14,326 nt of DNA from contig CAJXDD010000047.1 in NCBI GenBank assembly GCA_913052075.1, forward strand, positions 1-14,326, in the 5' to 3' direction. Source of the stretch: UBA9926 sp913052075. GTDB taxonomy: Bacteria; Pseudomonadota; Gammaproteobacteria; Pseudomonadales; Azotimanducaceae. The notes beneath the pieces are model-generated. The model saw only the letters and a list, made by a program, of their open reading frames with translations. It had not been told where the DNA came from and ran no database searches. This document shows positions 6,843 to 13,664 of the stretch, piece by piece. A program made the position numbers and the translations under genes. The stretch's first letter is position 1. Each line of letters starts with the position of its first letter.

Positions 6843-9800
6843 ATGGGTTTACAAACACAACAGCTCTCCGAAATAGAGTCGCCGCGGTTAATATTTGCTA
6901 AATCTCGTTTGGTCAGTGGACGTCTTGCGTCGCTGGCATTCTGCAAGACTGTCAATGCATTGTTGACACGACTGGGCACTGATTTGTGTAAAAACTGCCG
7001 AATACCCCTCATAGCTTCCATCGCACTCCTTACGACCCACTCGCTGAGTGTGGTTGGAGCGGAAGGGACCGCGCGAGCAGACGCAAATCAACCCGTGATT
7101 GAAGACATTGAGCTGGAGCCCGCTAGTCAGCCCACACGTGCTAGTGGGCTCAAGTCAACCGACTTTTTTGTTAATCCCGAGCAGGATTCAGAGAACGCTC
7201 TCCCAGAGGCCGACTCTATCAAGGCGTTCTACTCAAGCAGCGAGCCCTTGGTTGTATCGGAGTGGTACTCGGCGACCCAATTTATTGTTCGTGAAGTCGT
7301 CCTTCAAGGCGGTAGCGAATTTCGAATTTCGCCTCCAGATTTTTCGGCTCATGGATTGCAAACGGCTGATGCTACGCTCCCTAACTATATTAACGTTAGC
7401 GTAGGCCGTGAAACGCAGGAGGAGGCAGATCCAATTTATCGAATAGCCCGATCGGCTGATTCTGGGGCGCTCATAGTCACCTTACTTCGCGATTTGGCCA
7501 TCGAGTCTCCGTTTGAGGTGACTTACCAGAATGTCGTCCGCTCGCCGGCTGACCTAGCTCCGCTCACGCTGTCTTTGGCTTTCCGAAAATCCGAGGATTC
7601 GGCCTGGCGCCCGATCACCGTTGAGGCTAAGACGATCCTTCCGGGGGAACCTACAAGATTGGCTATATCCGCTCCCTCCAAGGCCTATCGATCAGAGCCG
7701 TTCAATGTGACGATCGTCGCGATAGATCAATTTGGCCATCCTGCAGATCGGCAGCCGATTTCACTCGACCTTAGATCTGAGGGGAAACTGATCGGCCGAG
7801 TCAGCCCCGATACCGACACGGGTCTGTTGGTTTCAGAGCAGACCGTGAACGAGCTAAGCGTCTCTCGGTTTGAAGCTCGATCCCCTGGAGGGGGGCTGCG
7901 CGGGGAATCTAATTGGATTGACGTCCAGCGCACTCCCGATCGCCAGCTGCTCTGGACAGATTTCTCTCCGGAAGCCATGCGAGTCTTGCCAAGCGTTCCT
8001 TTCAGCGCAGTTGAGCCGTTTAAAGGCGATGACCAGCTTGGCGCCGCACTCACGCGCCAAATCGTGCCAATGATGGCTATTCCTGAGCCGTCTACAGATG
8101 CGTTTTCAGAAGTGAGTGCTCTCCACGCTGCAAATGAAGCCATTACAAGGGCAACAGACGATTTGGGGGAGCCAGGTGTTAAAGCAGAATCCGCAGTCTT
8201 CAGAGACAACACAGAGAGTATGGGCCGTTCGGGTCTGGTAGCCCCACAGACCCGCCCAAATTCAGAGGTCAGTCCAGAGTCAGAGCCTTTTGCACAGGTG
8301 CAACTATCTGGACAGCCATTCGCTGTAAAAAAGACCGAGAGCACATCCACCGATAGTTTGTTAGCTAGTTCCGAGCAGGGGAGCGCGGCAAAGGAGATAG
8401 GGATCGATGCTGCTGGCGTCAGGGACCGAGACCCGGCTCTCAATCTTGATTCGGACGCGACTACAACATTAGCTGGCAAATTAGCCGACAACTCAACGAG
8501 CCCTAGAGCCGAACAATCCATCCAATGGCCAACTGGTGCCGCAGGCGCTGTCGGCCAAGATACAACCTATCCGTTTGCTTCAAACGAGCAGGCAGGTGCC
8601 AGGGCGTCGATCCAAAAAACCGAGTCCCTGCAATTCAAAGCATCGCAACTTGACCTTAGATCAGATGACGACAATAAAGTTAATAAAAATCAGATAGATA
8701 ATCTGCTTTCAGCGAACACAATTGAAGATTTAACAGAAGGCCTGGAAGGGACGATTAGCCCAGAAATGCAAAGTCGAGCTGTTTCTATGTTGCGCAAATG
8801 GGAGGCAGCCGGGACCTTAGGCGAAACGGCTTATCTCCACATGGACCATCCCGATTACGCATGGCGCATTGCAAGGCCCGAGGCCACTTCTGACTCAAGG
8901 ATTGGGCAATACCGCGGCGCTGTGGTGCTTCAGGGAGCAAGCGCTTATCCGTGGATGATCGATTACATTGCCCGTCGCGGTGAAGTCTTCGCTATTTTGA
9001 GTGATCGCGTGAGCGCAACAGGTGACGCGCTCGCTACTGGACCCCAAACGGGAATATGGGTGGCACGCACCCAGCCATGGTTAGTCGGGTTATTGAATGG
9101 CCAATCGGTTGTCACCAAGGGCCATCAATGGCCATTTCGATTCACTGTCAATGGTGGTCAGGGTAGAGTGTCTCACGAAGCCGAGCGACAACTTTCCGTC
9201 GACTTCCTAACAACTGAGCCTATTGTTTGGATCGACTGGTACAAAAATGGTCAACGCCTGAGACGTCAATACAACCCCGAGCGGCTCGATAGGTCCAATA
9301 GCGTCAGCGAGCCAGATCCTAACTCGAGCAGTATGCCCAAGGCTGCGTCTCGATATACATCTTGGGACCTGATGATCGCGTTCGAATCAAGCTCAGCGCC
9401 CGTCTCGCCTGGGTTCACTGCACCGCGCAATCGCAGAGAATGGCTCGGATATGCCACCCTTGATGCAGGGCAGTACACCATGAGGGAGGTAGCGCACTCG
9501 GAATCCGATGTCAGAATGAAATCCCTTTTGTCAGACGACGGCCAGCGCGTCGATTTTCTGACCAATACTCATGGTGCGCCGAGCCTGCTGCGCATTCGAT
9601 CACGAGAGCTTGAGAGAACTGACACCGATGAATTGGATGACGCTGATGATGAGTCAAGCAGTCTTGGCGCCGGTGGGGATATGAGCGAACCAAGCGCCGG
9701 TGAACCCATCATTGATACGCTCACTGTCGCCTTGGCAGAGGGGTTTGAAGACGGACTTTTTTTTGATGAGAATCGGCTGCCCCAGGCTACTCCGGGCGCC

Positions 9801-10142
9801 GTTTTCAGCATTCCACTCGAGGAATTGAAAATCAGCCCCGTGACCCGCGAGTATGAGGTCAGAGGATATCGCGATCGCATCACCGTGATGCTGATGGCCG
9901 CTCAACCAAGCTCGGACGCCGAAACGAATCTCGATCGTAAACCCACCAGACGGGCGGCCACGTTGGTCGACCGCAGCGAGCCGAAGCCTGGAGACTACTA
10001 CTGGAGTCACGCGCTACTTGCTGATGGTACGGCGCTTTGGTCCTCGCCGGTGTTCGTTGGCGGGCACTCAATGAATCGGAGTGATTACGCAGCTGAGCCA
10101 AGCCCACCTGGTCTCATAGATCAACCGCTCGATGCGGATTGA
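6843..10142 (+). CDS. Large exported protein, apparently a degenerate DUF3604/PHP-superfamily protein
   Basis: 1099 residues from the ATG at 6843. An N-region of about 50 residues is followed by a hydrophobic stretch (I-P-L-I-A-S-I-A-L-L) and a possible cleavage site after V-G-A near residue 75, so export is likely. Residues about 110-265 and the Ig-like segment at about 266-370 (R-L-A-I-S-A-P-S ... I-D-Q-F-G-H-P-A) resemble the N-terminal beta part of DUF3604 proteins. Where those enzymes have W-G-D-L-H-x-H, this has W371-T-D-F-S. A long Ser/Glu/Ala-rich stretch (about 380-640) follows. A second folded part has I-L-S-D721-R-V-S where a metal-binding S-D-x-H would sit, then G-I-W-V-A ... L-N-G-Q-S-V-V-T, an acidic insert (about 920-960) and a closing A-D-G-T-A-L-W-S-S-P-V-F-V. 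Family assignment is from memory of motifs, not an alignment. A GTG at 6762 would add 27 residues. Probably co-transcribed with gloA; role unknown. Confidence 0.6.
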   Translation: MGLQTQQLSEIESPRLIFAKSRLVSGRLASLAFCKTVNALLTRLGTDLCKNCRIPLIASIALLTTHSLSVVGAEGTARADANQPVIEDIELEPASQPTRASGLKSTDFFVNPEQDSENALPEADSIKAFYSSSEPLVVSEWYSATQFIVREVVLQGGSEFRISPPDFSAHGLQTADATLPNYINVSVGRETQEEADPIYRIARSADSGALIVTLLRDLAIESPFEVTYQNVVRSPADLAPLTLSLAFRKSEDSAWRPITVEAKTILPGEPTRLAISAPSKAYRSEPFNVTIVAIDQFGHPADRQPISLDLRSEGKLIGRVSPDTDTGLLVSEQTVNELSVSRFEARSPGGGLRGESNWIDVQRTPDRQLLWTDFSPEAMRVLPSVPFSAVEPFKGDDQLGAALTRQIVPMMAIPEPSTDAFSEVSALHAANEAITRATDDLGEPGVKAESAVFRDNTESMGRSGLVAPQTRPNSEVSPESEPFAQVQLSGQPFAVKKTESTSTDSLLASSEQGSAAKEIGIDAAGVRDRDPALNLDSDATTTLAGKLADNSTSPRAEQSIQWPTGAAGAVGQDTTYPFASNEQAGARASIQKTESLQFKASQLDLRSDDDNKVNKNQIDNLLSANTIEDLTEGLEGTISPEMQSRAVSMLRKWEAAGTLGETAYLHMDHPDYAWRIARPEATSDSRIGQYRGAVVLQGASAYPWMIDYIARRGEVFAILSDRVSATGDALATGPQTGIWVARTQPWLVGLLNGQSVVTKGHQWPFRFTVNGGQGRVSHEAERQLSVDFLTTEPIVWIDWYKNGQRLRRQYNPERLDRSNSVSEPDPNSSSMPKAASRYTSWDLMIAFESSSAPVSPGFTAPRNRREWLGYATLDAGQYTMREVAHSESDVRMKSLLSDDGQRVDFLTNTHGAPSLLRIRSRELERTDTDELDDADDESSSLGAGGDMSEPSAGEPIIDTLTVALAEGFEDGLFFDENRLPQATPGAVFSIPLEELKISPVTREYEVRGYRDRITVMLMAAQPSSDAETNLDRKPTRRAATLVDRSEPKPGDYYWSHALLADGTALWSSPVFVGGHSMNRSDYAAEPSPPGLIDQPLDAD

Positions 10143-10186
10143 CGCGCAGCCCGTACTTAACCAAATAACCACAACCAGGACAATCA

Positions 10187-10609
10187 ATGAAATATCTACA
10201 CACCATGGTTCGAATAAAAGACATAGACGCATCGCTGGCGTTTTACTGCGATGCACTAGGCCTTGAACAAGTCAGACGCCACGATGTTGAGGCCGGTCGA
10301 TTCTCTCTCATTTTTCTAGCCGCACCGGGCGATCATGAGGCACAGGTCGAACTCACGCACAACTGGGATGGTGATGAGCTAGGAGAGGGGGACCGTAATT
10401 TCGGTCATCTCGCCTACGCTGTTGATGACATCTACGCCACTTGCGCAAGGCTGGCTGAACACGGCGTCGTGATCAACCGTCCGCCGAGGGATGGTCGGAT
10501 GGCGTTCGTTCGCTCACCTGACAATATTTCTATTGAGTTACTGCAAAAAGGTGAAGCCCTCGCGCCCGCTGAGCCTTGGGCGAGCATGGAGAATGTTGGC
10601 GTCTGGTAA
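10187..10609 (+). CDS. gloA: Lactoylglutathione lyase (glyoxalase I)
   Basis: Converts the hemithioacetal of methylglyoxal and glutathione to S-lactoylglutathione; cytoplasmic, metal-dependent, vicinal-oxygen-chelate fold, active as a homodimer. It has 140 residues, normal for the bacterial form. All four metal ligands are in place: H5 in Y-L-H-T-M-V-R, E55 in Q-V-E-L-T-H-N-W, H74 in F-G-H-L-A-Y and E117 in S-I-E-L-L-Q. The E-L-T-H-N-W and N-F-G-H segments are hallmark GloA sequence; a more general VOC-family role is possible but less likely. The start has AGGA (10177-10180) six bases before the ATG. It follows the large exported-protein gene after 44 bases with no terminator seen, so it is probably on the same transcript. 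Its stop lies three bases from the stop of the convergent hydrolase gene. Confidence 0.88.
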   Translation: MKYLHTMVRIKDIDASLAFYCDALGLEQVRRHDVEAGRFSLIFLAAPGDHEAQVELTHNWDGDELGEGDRNFGHLAYAVDDIYATCARLAEHGVVINRPPRDGRMAFVRSPDNISIELLQKGEALAPAEPWASMENVGVW

Positions 10610-10612
10610 GGG

Positions 10613-11536
10613 CTAATTCCAGCCTTTCAGAATCTCAAGCAACTTATCGATGACGGCATCTCGCTCCGGTGCGTGGAACATTTCGTGACGGCCAGTAGGG
10701 TAGACATCCACACTTGATTGCCAGTGGCCATCATTAAATGCCTGCATAACGGGCTGTAGTCGTTTGAGCGAGTCGTGCAAGGGGTCTTGCCCTCCAGCAA
10801 TAAAGTAGACTGGCAATGGCGATTCTGAAGCTAGCGGCAACGAGTGGGCCCAGAATTCCAATTCGGCAACGACCATGCTGTCAAAGCTATCATTCGTTAA
10901 AAAGTGACCGCAATGGGGGTCATCTGCATAATCCTGAACCGCGGCGATATCCTTACTGAGCCATTCATAACCCGAACCGGGCGGTTCTTTTCGGAATCTG
11001 CGATTCGCTTGCCCAAATACTAGATAGCGCAGTAGAGGGCTAACAGCCTCACCACCCAATCGCTTTCGTTCCAAACGTATCAGCCACCGGAGTAATTTGG
11101 CGAGATTCGCTGGAATTTGGCCTGGATGGCCAGACAGGACAGCGCCGCGAAGCGGCAGCTGACTGGTTAATCGCTGCCCCAACCAATGCTGACTCACCAA
11201 AGCCCCCATGCTGTGACCAATAAGCATCATCGCATCAGAAGCGATCGCCGTTTGCACAGAGAGCAACACCTCCTCCAGGTCTTGGATTAATCGCGACCAT
11301 CCTTCAGGACCAAAATCACCCAAGGTGGCAGCACTCGTACCATGACCGCGATGATCATGAATCGACACGCAATACCCCGCTACCATTAGTCGATGGATAA
11401 GGTATTCATACCGCCGGCGATGTTCACCCATACCGTGGGTAATATGGATCCAACCAAGGGACGGGGTAGGGGGATGTACAACTGAAACGGGAATCGCTTC
11501 CCCGTCGCTCGCTTCTACCATCAAATCATGCTGCAT
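10613..11536 (-). CDS. Alpha/beta hydrolase, monoacylglycerol lipase / lysophospholipase-like
   Basis: Serine esterase of the Hydrolase_4 (PldB / monoglyceride lipase) type, 307 residues. The triad can be read: Ser109 in L-I-G-H-S-M-G, Asp251 in A-G-G-Q-D-P-L and His284 in T-G-R-H-E-M-F-H. The oxyanion motif H-G-M-G-E-H (from His34) with a following R-R-R-Y, and D-H-R-G-H-G at 61-66, are typical of the monoglyceride lipase family. The expected substrates are monoacylglycerols or lysophospholipids. No signal peptide is seen, so it is likely cytoplasmic or peripheral. The ATG at 11536 lies five bases after the stop of the upstream Cof-type phosphatase gene, so the two probably form a two-gene transcript. 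The 3' end meets gloA with only three bases between. Confidence 0.85.
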   Translation of the reverse strand: MQHDLMVEASDGEAIPVSVVHPPTPSLGWIHITHGMGEHRRRYEYLIHRLMVAGYCVSIHDHRGHGTSAATLGDFGPEGWSRLIQDLEEVLLSVQTAIASDAMMLIGHSMGALVSQHWLGQRLTSQLPLRGAVLSGHPGQIPANLAKLLRWLIRLERKRLGGEAVSPLLRYLVFGQANRRFRKEPPGSGYEWLSKDIAAVQDYADDPHCGHFLTNDSFDSMVVAELEFWAHSLPLASESPLPVYFIAGGQDPLHDSLKRLQPVMQAFNDGHWQSSVDVYPTGRHEMFHAPERDAVIDKLLEILKGWN

Positions 11537-11541
11537 GAACG

Positions 11542-12348
11542 CTACCAGAGTCCGCGCAAGAATGCGGCAACACCGGCCTCAATATTGGTTGTTGTGACGT
11601 GATCCGCCGCGGCTTTCACATCATTAGGCGCTTGACCCATCGCAACGCTAGTACCCGCCGCTGCAAATAGATCAAGGTCCCCGCGCGAATCTCCAAACGC
11701 GATCACATCCTCGGTTGAACGCCCTAAGTACTCGCAGAGCGTTTCAAGAGCAAGGCCTTTGGATGCAGTCTTCGCTGAAATAATGGTCACCGGGAGGCCA
11801 TGGGGGCCGATAGAGTCATCCATGGTCAGTTGTGACTTTAGCGCCGAGACAGGGGTTAATTCGATGTCGCTAGTCAGAGGCCCATTTGCATCCAGGGCGT
11901 TGCCCGCCTGATACGACATCATACGAGGCGCCACACCCGTCAATGGCGGGTAGCCCTCAACGGATTGGATATAGCTTGGCAGTACTCTGTTCGACGGCTC
12001 ATCTGAGAACACGATGACGTCATGCTCAAACGTGGCGGTCAGCAGACCGCCAAAGGCTCGCGCACGATCCGTCACGGCATTGGCAAGTTCCAAATCGATT
12101 CGGAGATCGAGTAGGTCACGCTGGCTGCTTGGCTCATAAATATGCGCCCCATTGCAACCTATGATGAAGCCCGGAACTCCCGCTCGCTCAAGCACCTCCG
12201 ATGCCATCTGGTGCCATCTGGCCGTCGCGATGGCAATCGTGTAACCCAGTGCAACTGCCTCTTGGAGTGCATCGATATTCGCTTGGGGGATTTCCGCGCC
12301 CGCGAGTAGCGTGCCGTCTAAATCAATGGCCAAAATAGGGGAGGTCAC
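11542..12348 (-). CDS. Cof-type HAD phosphatase (subfamily IIB)
   Basis: Cytoplasmic phosphatase of the Cof/YidA group, which acts on sugar phosphates, FMN, pyridoxal phosphate or thiamine intermediates; the substrate is not known here. It has 268 residues from the GTG at 12348. Motif I is D9-L-D11-G-T-L-L, motif II T42 in I-A-T-A-R, motif III K197 in A-S-K-G-L-A-L-E-T-L, and motif IV G-D220-S-R-G-D224. It closes with G-T-S-V-A-M-G-Q-A and N-I-E-A-G-V-A-A-F-L, both typical. The type IIB cap lies between motifs II and III. In motif IV the usual N-D is G-D, keeping the key Asp. A TTG at 12396 would add 16 residues; I prefer the GTG because motif I then begins at the normal distance and GTGAG lies upstream. 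First gene of the pair with the downstream lipase-like gene; divergent from the Rieske gene. Confidence 0.83.
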   Translation of the reverse strand: MTSPILAIDLDGTLLAGAEIPQANIDALQEAVALGYTIAIATARWHQMASEVLERAGVPGFIIGCNGAHIYEPSSQRDLLDLRIDLELANAVTDRARAFGGLLTATFEHDVIVFSDEPSNRVLPSYIQSVEGYPPLTGVAPRMMSYQAGNALDANGPLTSDIELTPVSALKSQLTMDDSIGPHGLPVTIISAKTASKGLALETLCEYLGRSTEDVIAFGDSRGDLDLFAAAGTSVAMGQAPNDVKAAADHVTTTNIEAGVAAFLRGLW

Positions 12349-12493
12349 TATATGCTCACTACGTGTTGGAGGCCCATGATACCGCTCCAAAGGCAAATGT
12401 CGCCATCTTCGTCGGAGTTCTTACCAAGGCACCAGACTGATAACCTTAGCGATATCAGACGCCCGAATCGTGAACAGCGCCGTATTAGCAGTT

Positions 12494-13075
12494 ATGCAAA
12501 CAAGACCCCATGAACTGAAGGCAGGCATCCAAAGGCGAGCCCTTCTTAAGCGCATCGTGACCGGCTTCAGTGTCGTGGGGCTGGGATTCTTAACCTATCC
12601 TTTTCTGAGGCACTGGGTGCCTTCTTGGCAGTCCGACGGTTCCCGTGAGGTTGATCTGTCGATTCTCGATCCAGGCGAGTCATTGTCCGTCCCTTGGCTG
12701 GGACGAGAGGTCAAGATACTCAAACGGTCAGCTGCTCAAATAAGAGCCTTATCGAACCCTGTTGAACCGCTCAAAGATCCGGAATCTAGAGATTCCGAGC
12801 AACCTTATTTTGCCCAGAACCTGATTCGCTCCGAGCGTGACACGTACTTTGTTTTTTATGCCGAGTGCACCCATTTGGGTTGCGCCGTCAGTGTTAGACG
12901 TGACCAAGACGCGCCGATTACTTGCCCATGCCATCAAAGTCATTTCGATCCCTCAGGAAGGGTCACCGCGGGGTCAGCCGCAACGGCTAATCTTGAAGTG
13001 CCGAATTATCGACACTTGGCCGCTAACGCGATTTTGCTGCTAGAGCCGTCGGACGAAGACGGTAAAACCACATGA
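12494..13075 (+). CDS. Rieske 2Fe-2S protein, related to the bc1-complex iron-sulfur subunit
   Basis: Membrane-anchored, probably periplasm-facing electron carrier. Residues 14-15 are a twin-arginine pair in Q-R-R-A-L-L-K, followed by a hydrophobic helix (about 22-39), the Tat-exported uncleaved anchor layout of PetA-type Rieske proteins. The cluster motifs are complete: C125-T-H127-L-G-C130 and C144-P-C146-H147-Q-S-H-F-D. The segments V-D-L-S-I-L-D-P-G-E, I-R-A-L and A-N-L-E-V-P-N-Y also match the PetA family. The loop between the two boxes is clearly shorter than in standard proteobacterial PetA, and the second box reads H-Q-S where H-G-S is usual. It stands without cytochrome b or c1 genes and overlaps the next gene by four bases. 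A GTG at 12470 would add eight residues; neither start has a clear Shine-Dalgarno. It may serve an alternative redox partner rather than the bc1 complex. Confidence 0.83.
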   Translation: MQTRPHELKAGIQRRALLKRIVTGFSVVGLGFLTYPFLRHWVPSWQSDGSREVDLSILDPGESLSVPWLGREVKILKRSAAQIRALSNPVEPLKDPESRDSEQPYFAQNLIRSERDTYFVFYAECTHLGCAVSVRRDQDAPITCPCHQSHFDPSGRVTAGSAATANLEVPNYRHLAANAILLLEPSDEDGKTT

Positions 13076-13542
13076 GTGAACAATCGGCGCGCAAACACCT
13101 CCTCATCATTGTCCATAGCCGCAGTGGCACCAACCAAGCACTTGGCCGAGCCGTCGTAGAGGGAGCAAGAGAAGCTGACATTGAGATCAGACTGAAAGCG
13201 CCCGAGGAGGCCGACGAGAACGATCTCTTTTGGATGGATGGCGTGATCTTTGTGTCCCCAGAGCACTTTGGCTTACTAGCAGGGTTGCTCAAGGACTTCT
13301 TTGAGCGAACGTTTTACCCCACAGAAAACCAACTCCAAGGGCGCGCAATGGCCATCGTGATCGGTACGGGACTTGATGGCGCGGGGGCACTCTCTAGCAT
13401 TCGACGCATTTGCACAGGGTATCGGTTTAAAGAGGTGCAAGAGGCCTTGATTATTAAAGCTCCGATTTGCGATGAAGACCTTGCTGCCTGCAGGGCTCTC
13501 GGCACTGCAATGGCGCTCGGCTTAGAAGCGGGTATCTTTTAA
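13072..13542 (+). CDS. Flavodoxin-fold protein, NADPH-dependent FMN reductase-like
   Basis: 156 residues with a flavodoxin-like fold, expected to bind FMN. The phosphate-binding loop follows the first strand: L-L-I-I-V-H-S-R-S-G-T-N (10-21). The second flavin loop is V-S-P-E-H-F-G-L-L-A-G-L-L-K-D-F-F-E-R (61-79), close to the T-P-E-Y-x-G-x-x-x-G-x-L-K-x-F-x-D-R pattern of NAD(P)H:FMN reductases and WrbA-like proteins. A third strand gives I-V-I-G-T-G-L-D-G-A-G. No signal peptide, so cytoplasmic. Its ATG at 13072 overlaps the TGA of the Rieske gene (ATGA), which implies translational coupling and a linked role. Whether the two proteins exchange electrons is an inference, and it faces the problem that the Rieske domain should be on the other side of the membrane. 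Confidence 0.78.
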   Translation: MSEQSARKHLLIIVHSRSGTNQALGRAVVEGAREADIEIRLKAPEEADENDLFWMDGVIFVSPEHFGLLAGLLKDFFERTFYPTENQLQGRAMAIVIGTGLDGAGALSSIRRICTGYRFKEVQEALIIKAPICDEDLAACRALGTAMALGLEAGIF

Positions 13543-13582
13543 GGCAGCAAACCTCCTGGTCGCATACGTGAACGATGCTGCC
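13543..13582. other. Inverted repeat after the flavodoxin-like gene
   Basis: GGCAGCA (13543-13549), starting at the base after the stop codon, pairs with TGCTGCC (13576-13582) across a 26-base loop. There is no T-tract on the plus strand (CAAAAC follows). On the minus strand the hairpin is followed by TTAAAAG. It is at most a weak terminator between the two convergent genes. Confidence 0.25.
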
Positions 13583-13664
13583 CAAAACGACAGGTCCGAG
13601 TACCGTCGTCCTTTCTTCGCTTCGAGGGCGCGGGAGCTCAATCAGGAATTAAGTCCCTGAGGAA

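Noticed and set aside
7727..8521. 264-codon open frame on the minus strand inside the large exported-protein gene
   Set aside because: Its Ser- and Leu-rich translation has no motifs, and the frame is explained as the antisense of the low-complexity coding region.
12494..13542. Start of a cytochrome bc1 (petABC) operon
   Set aside because: The gene after the Rieske protein is a soluble flavodoxin-fold protein and then a convergent AlaX gene; there is no cytochrome b or c1.
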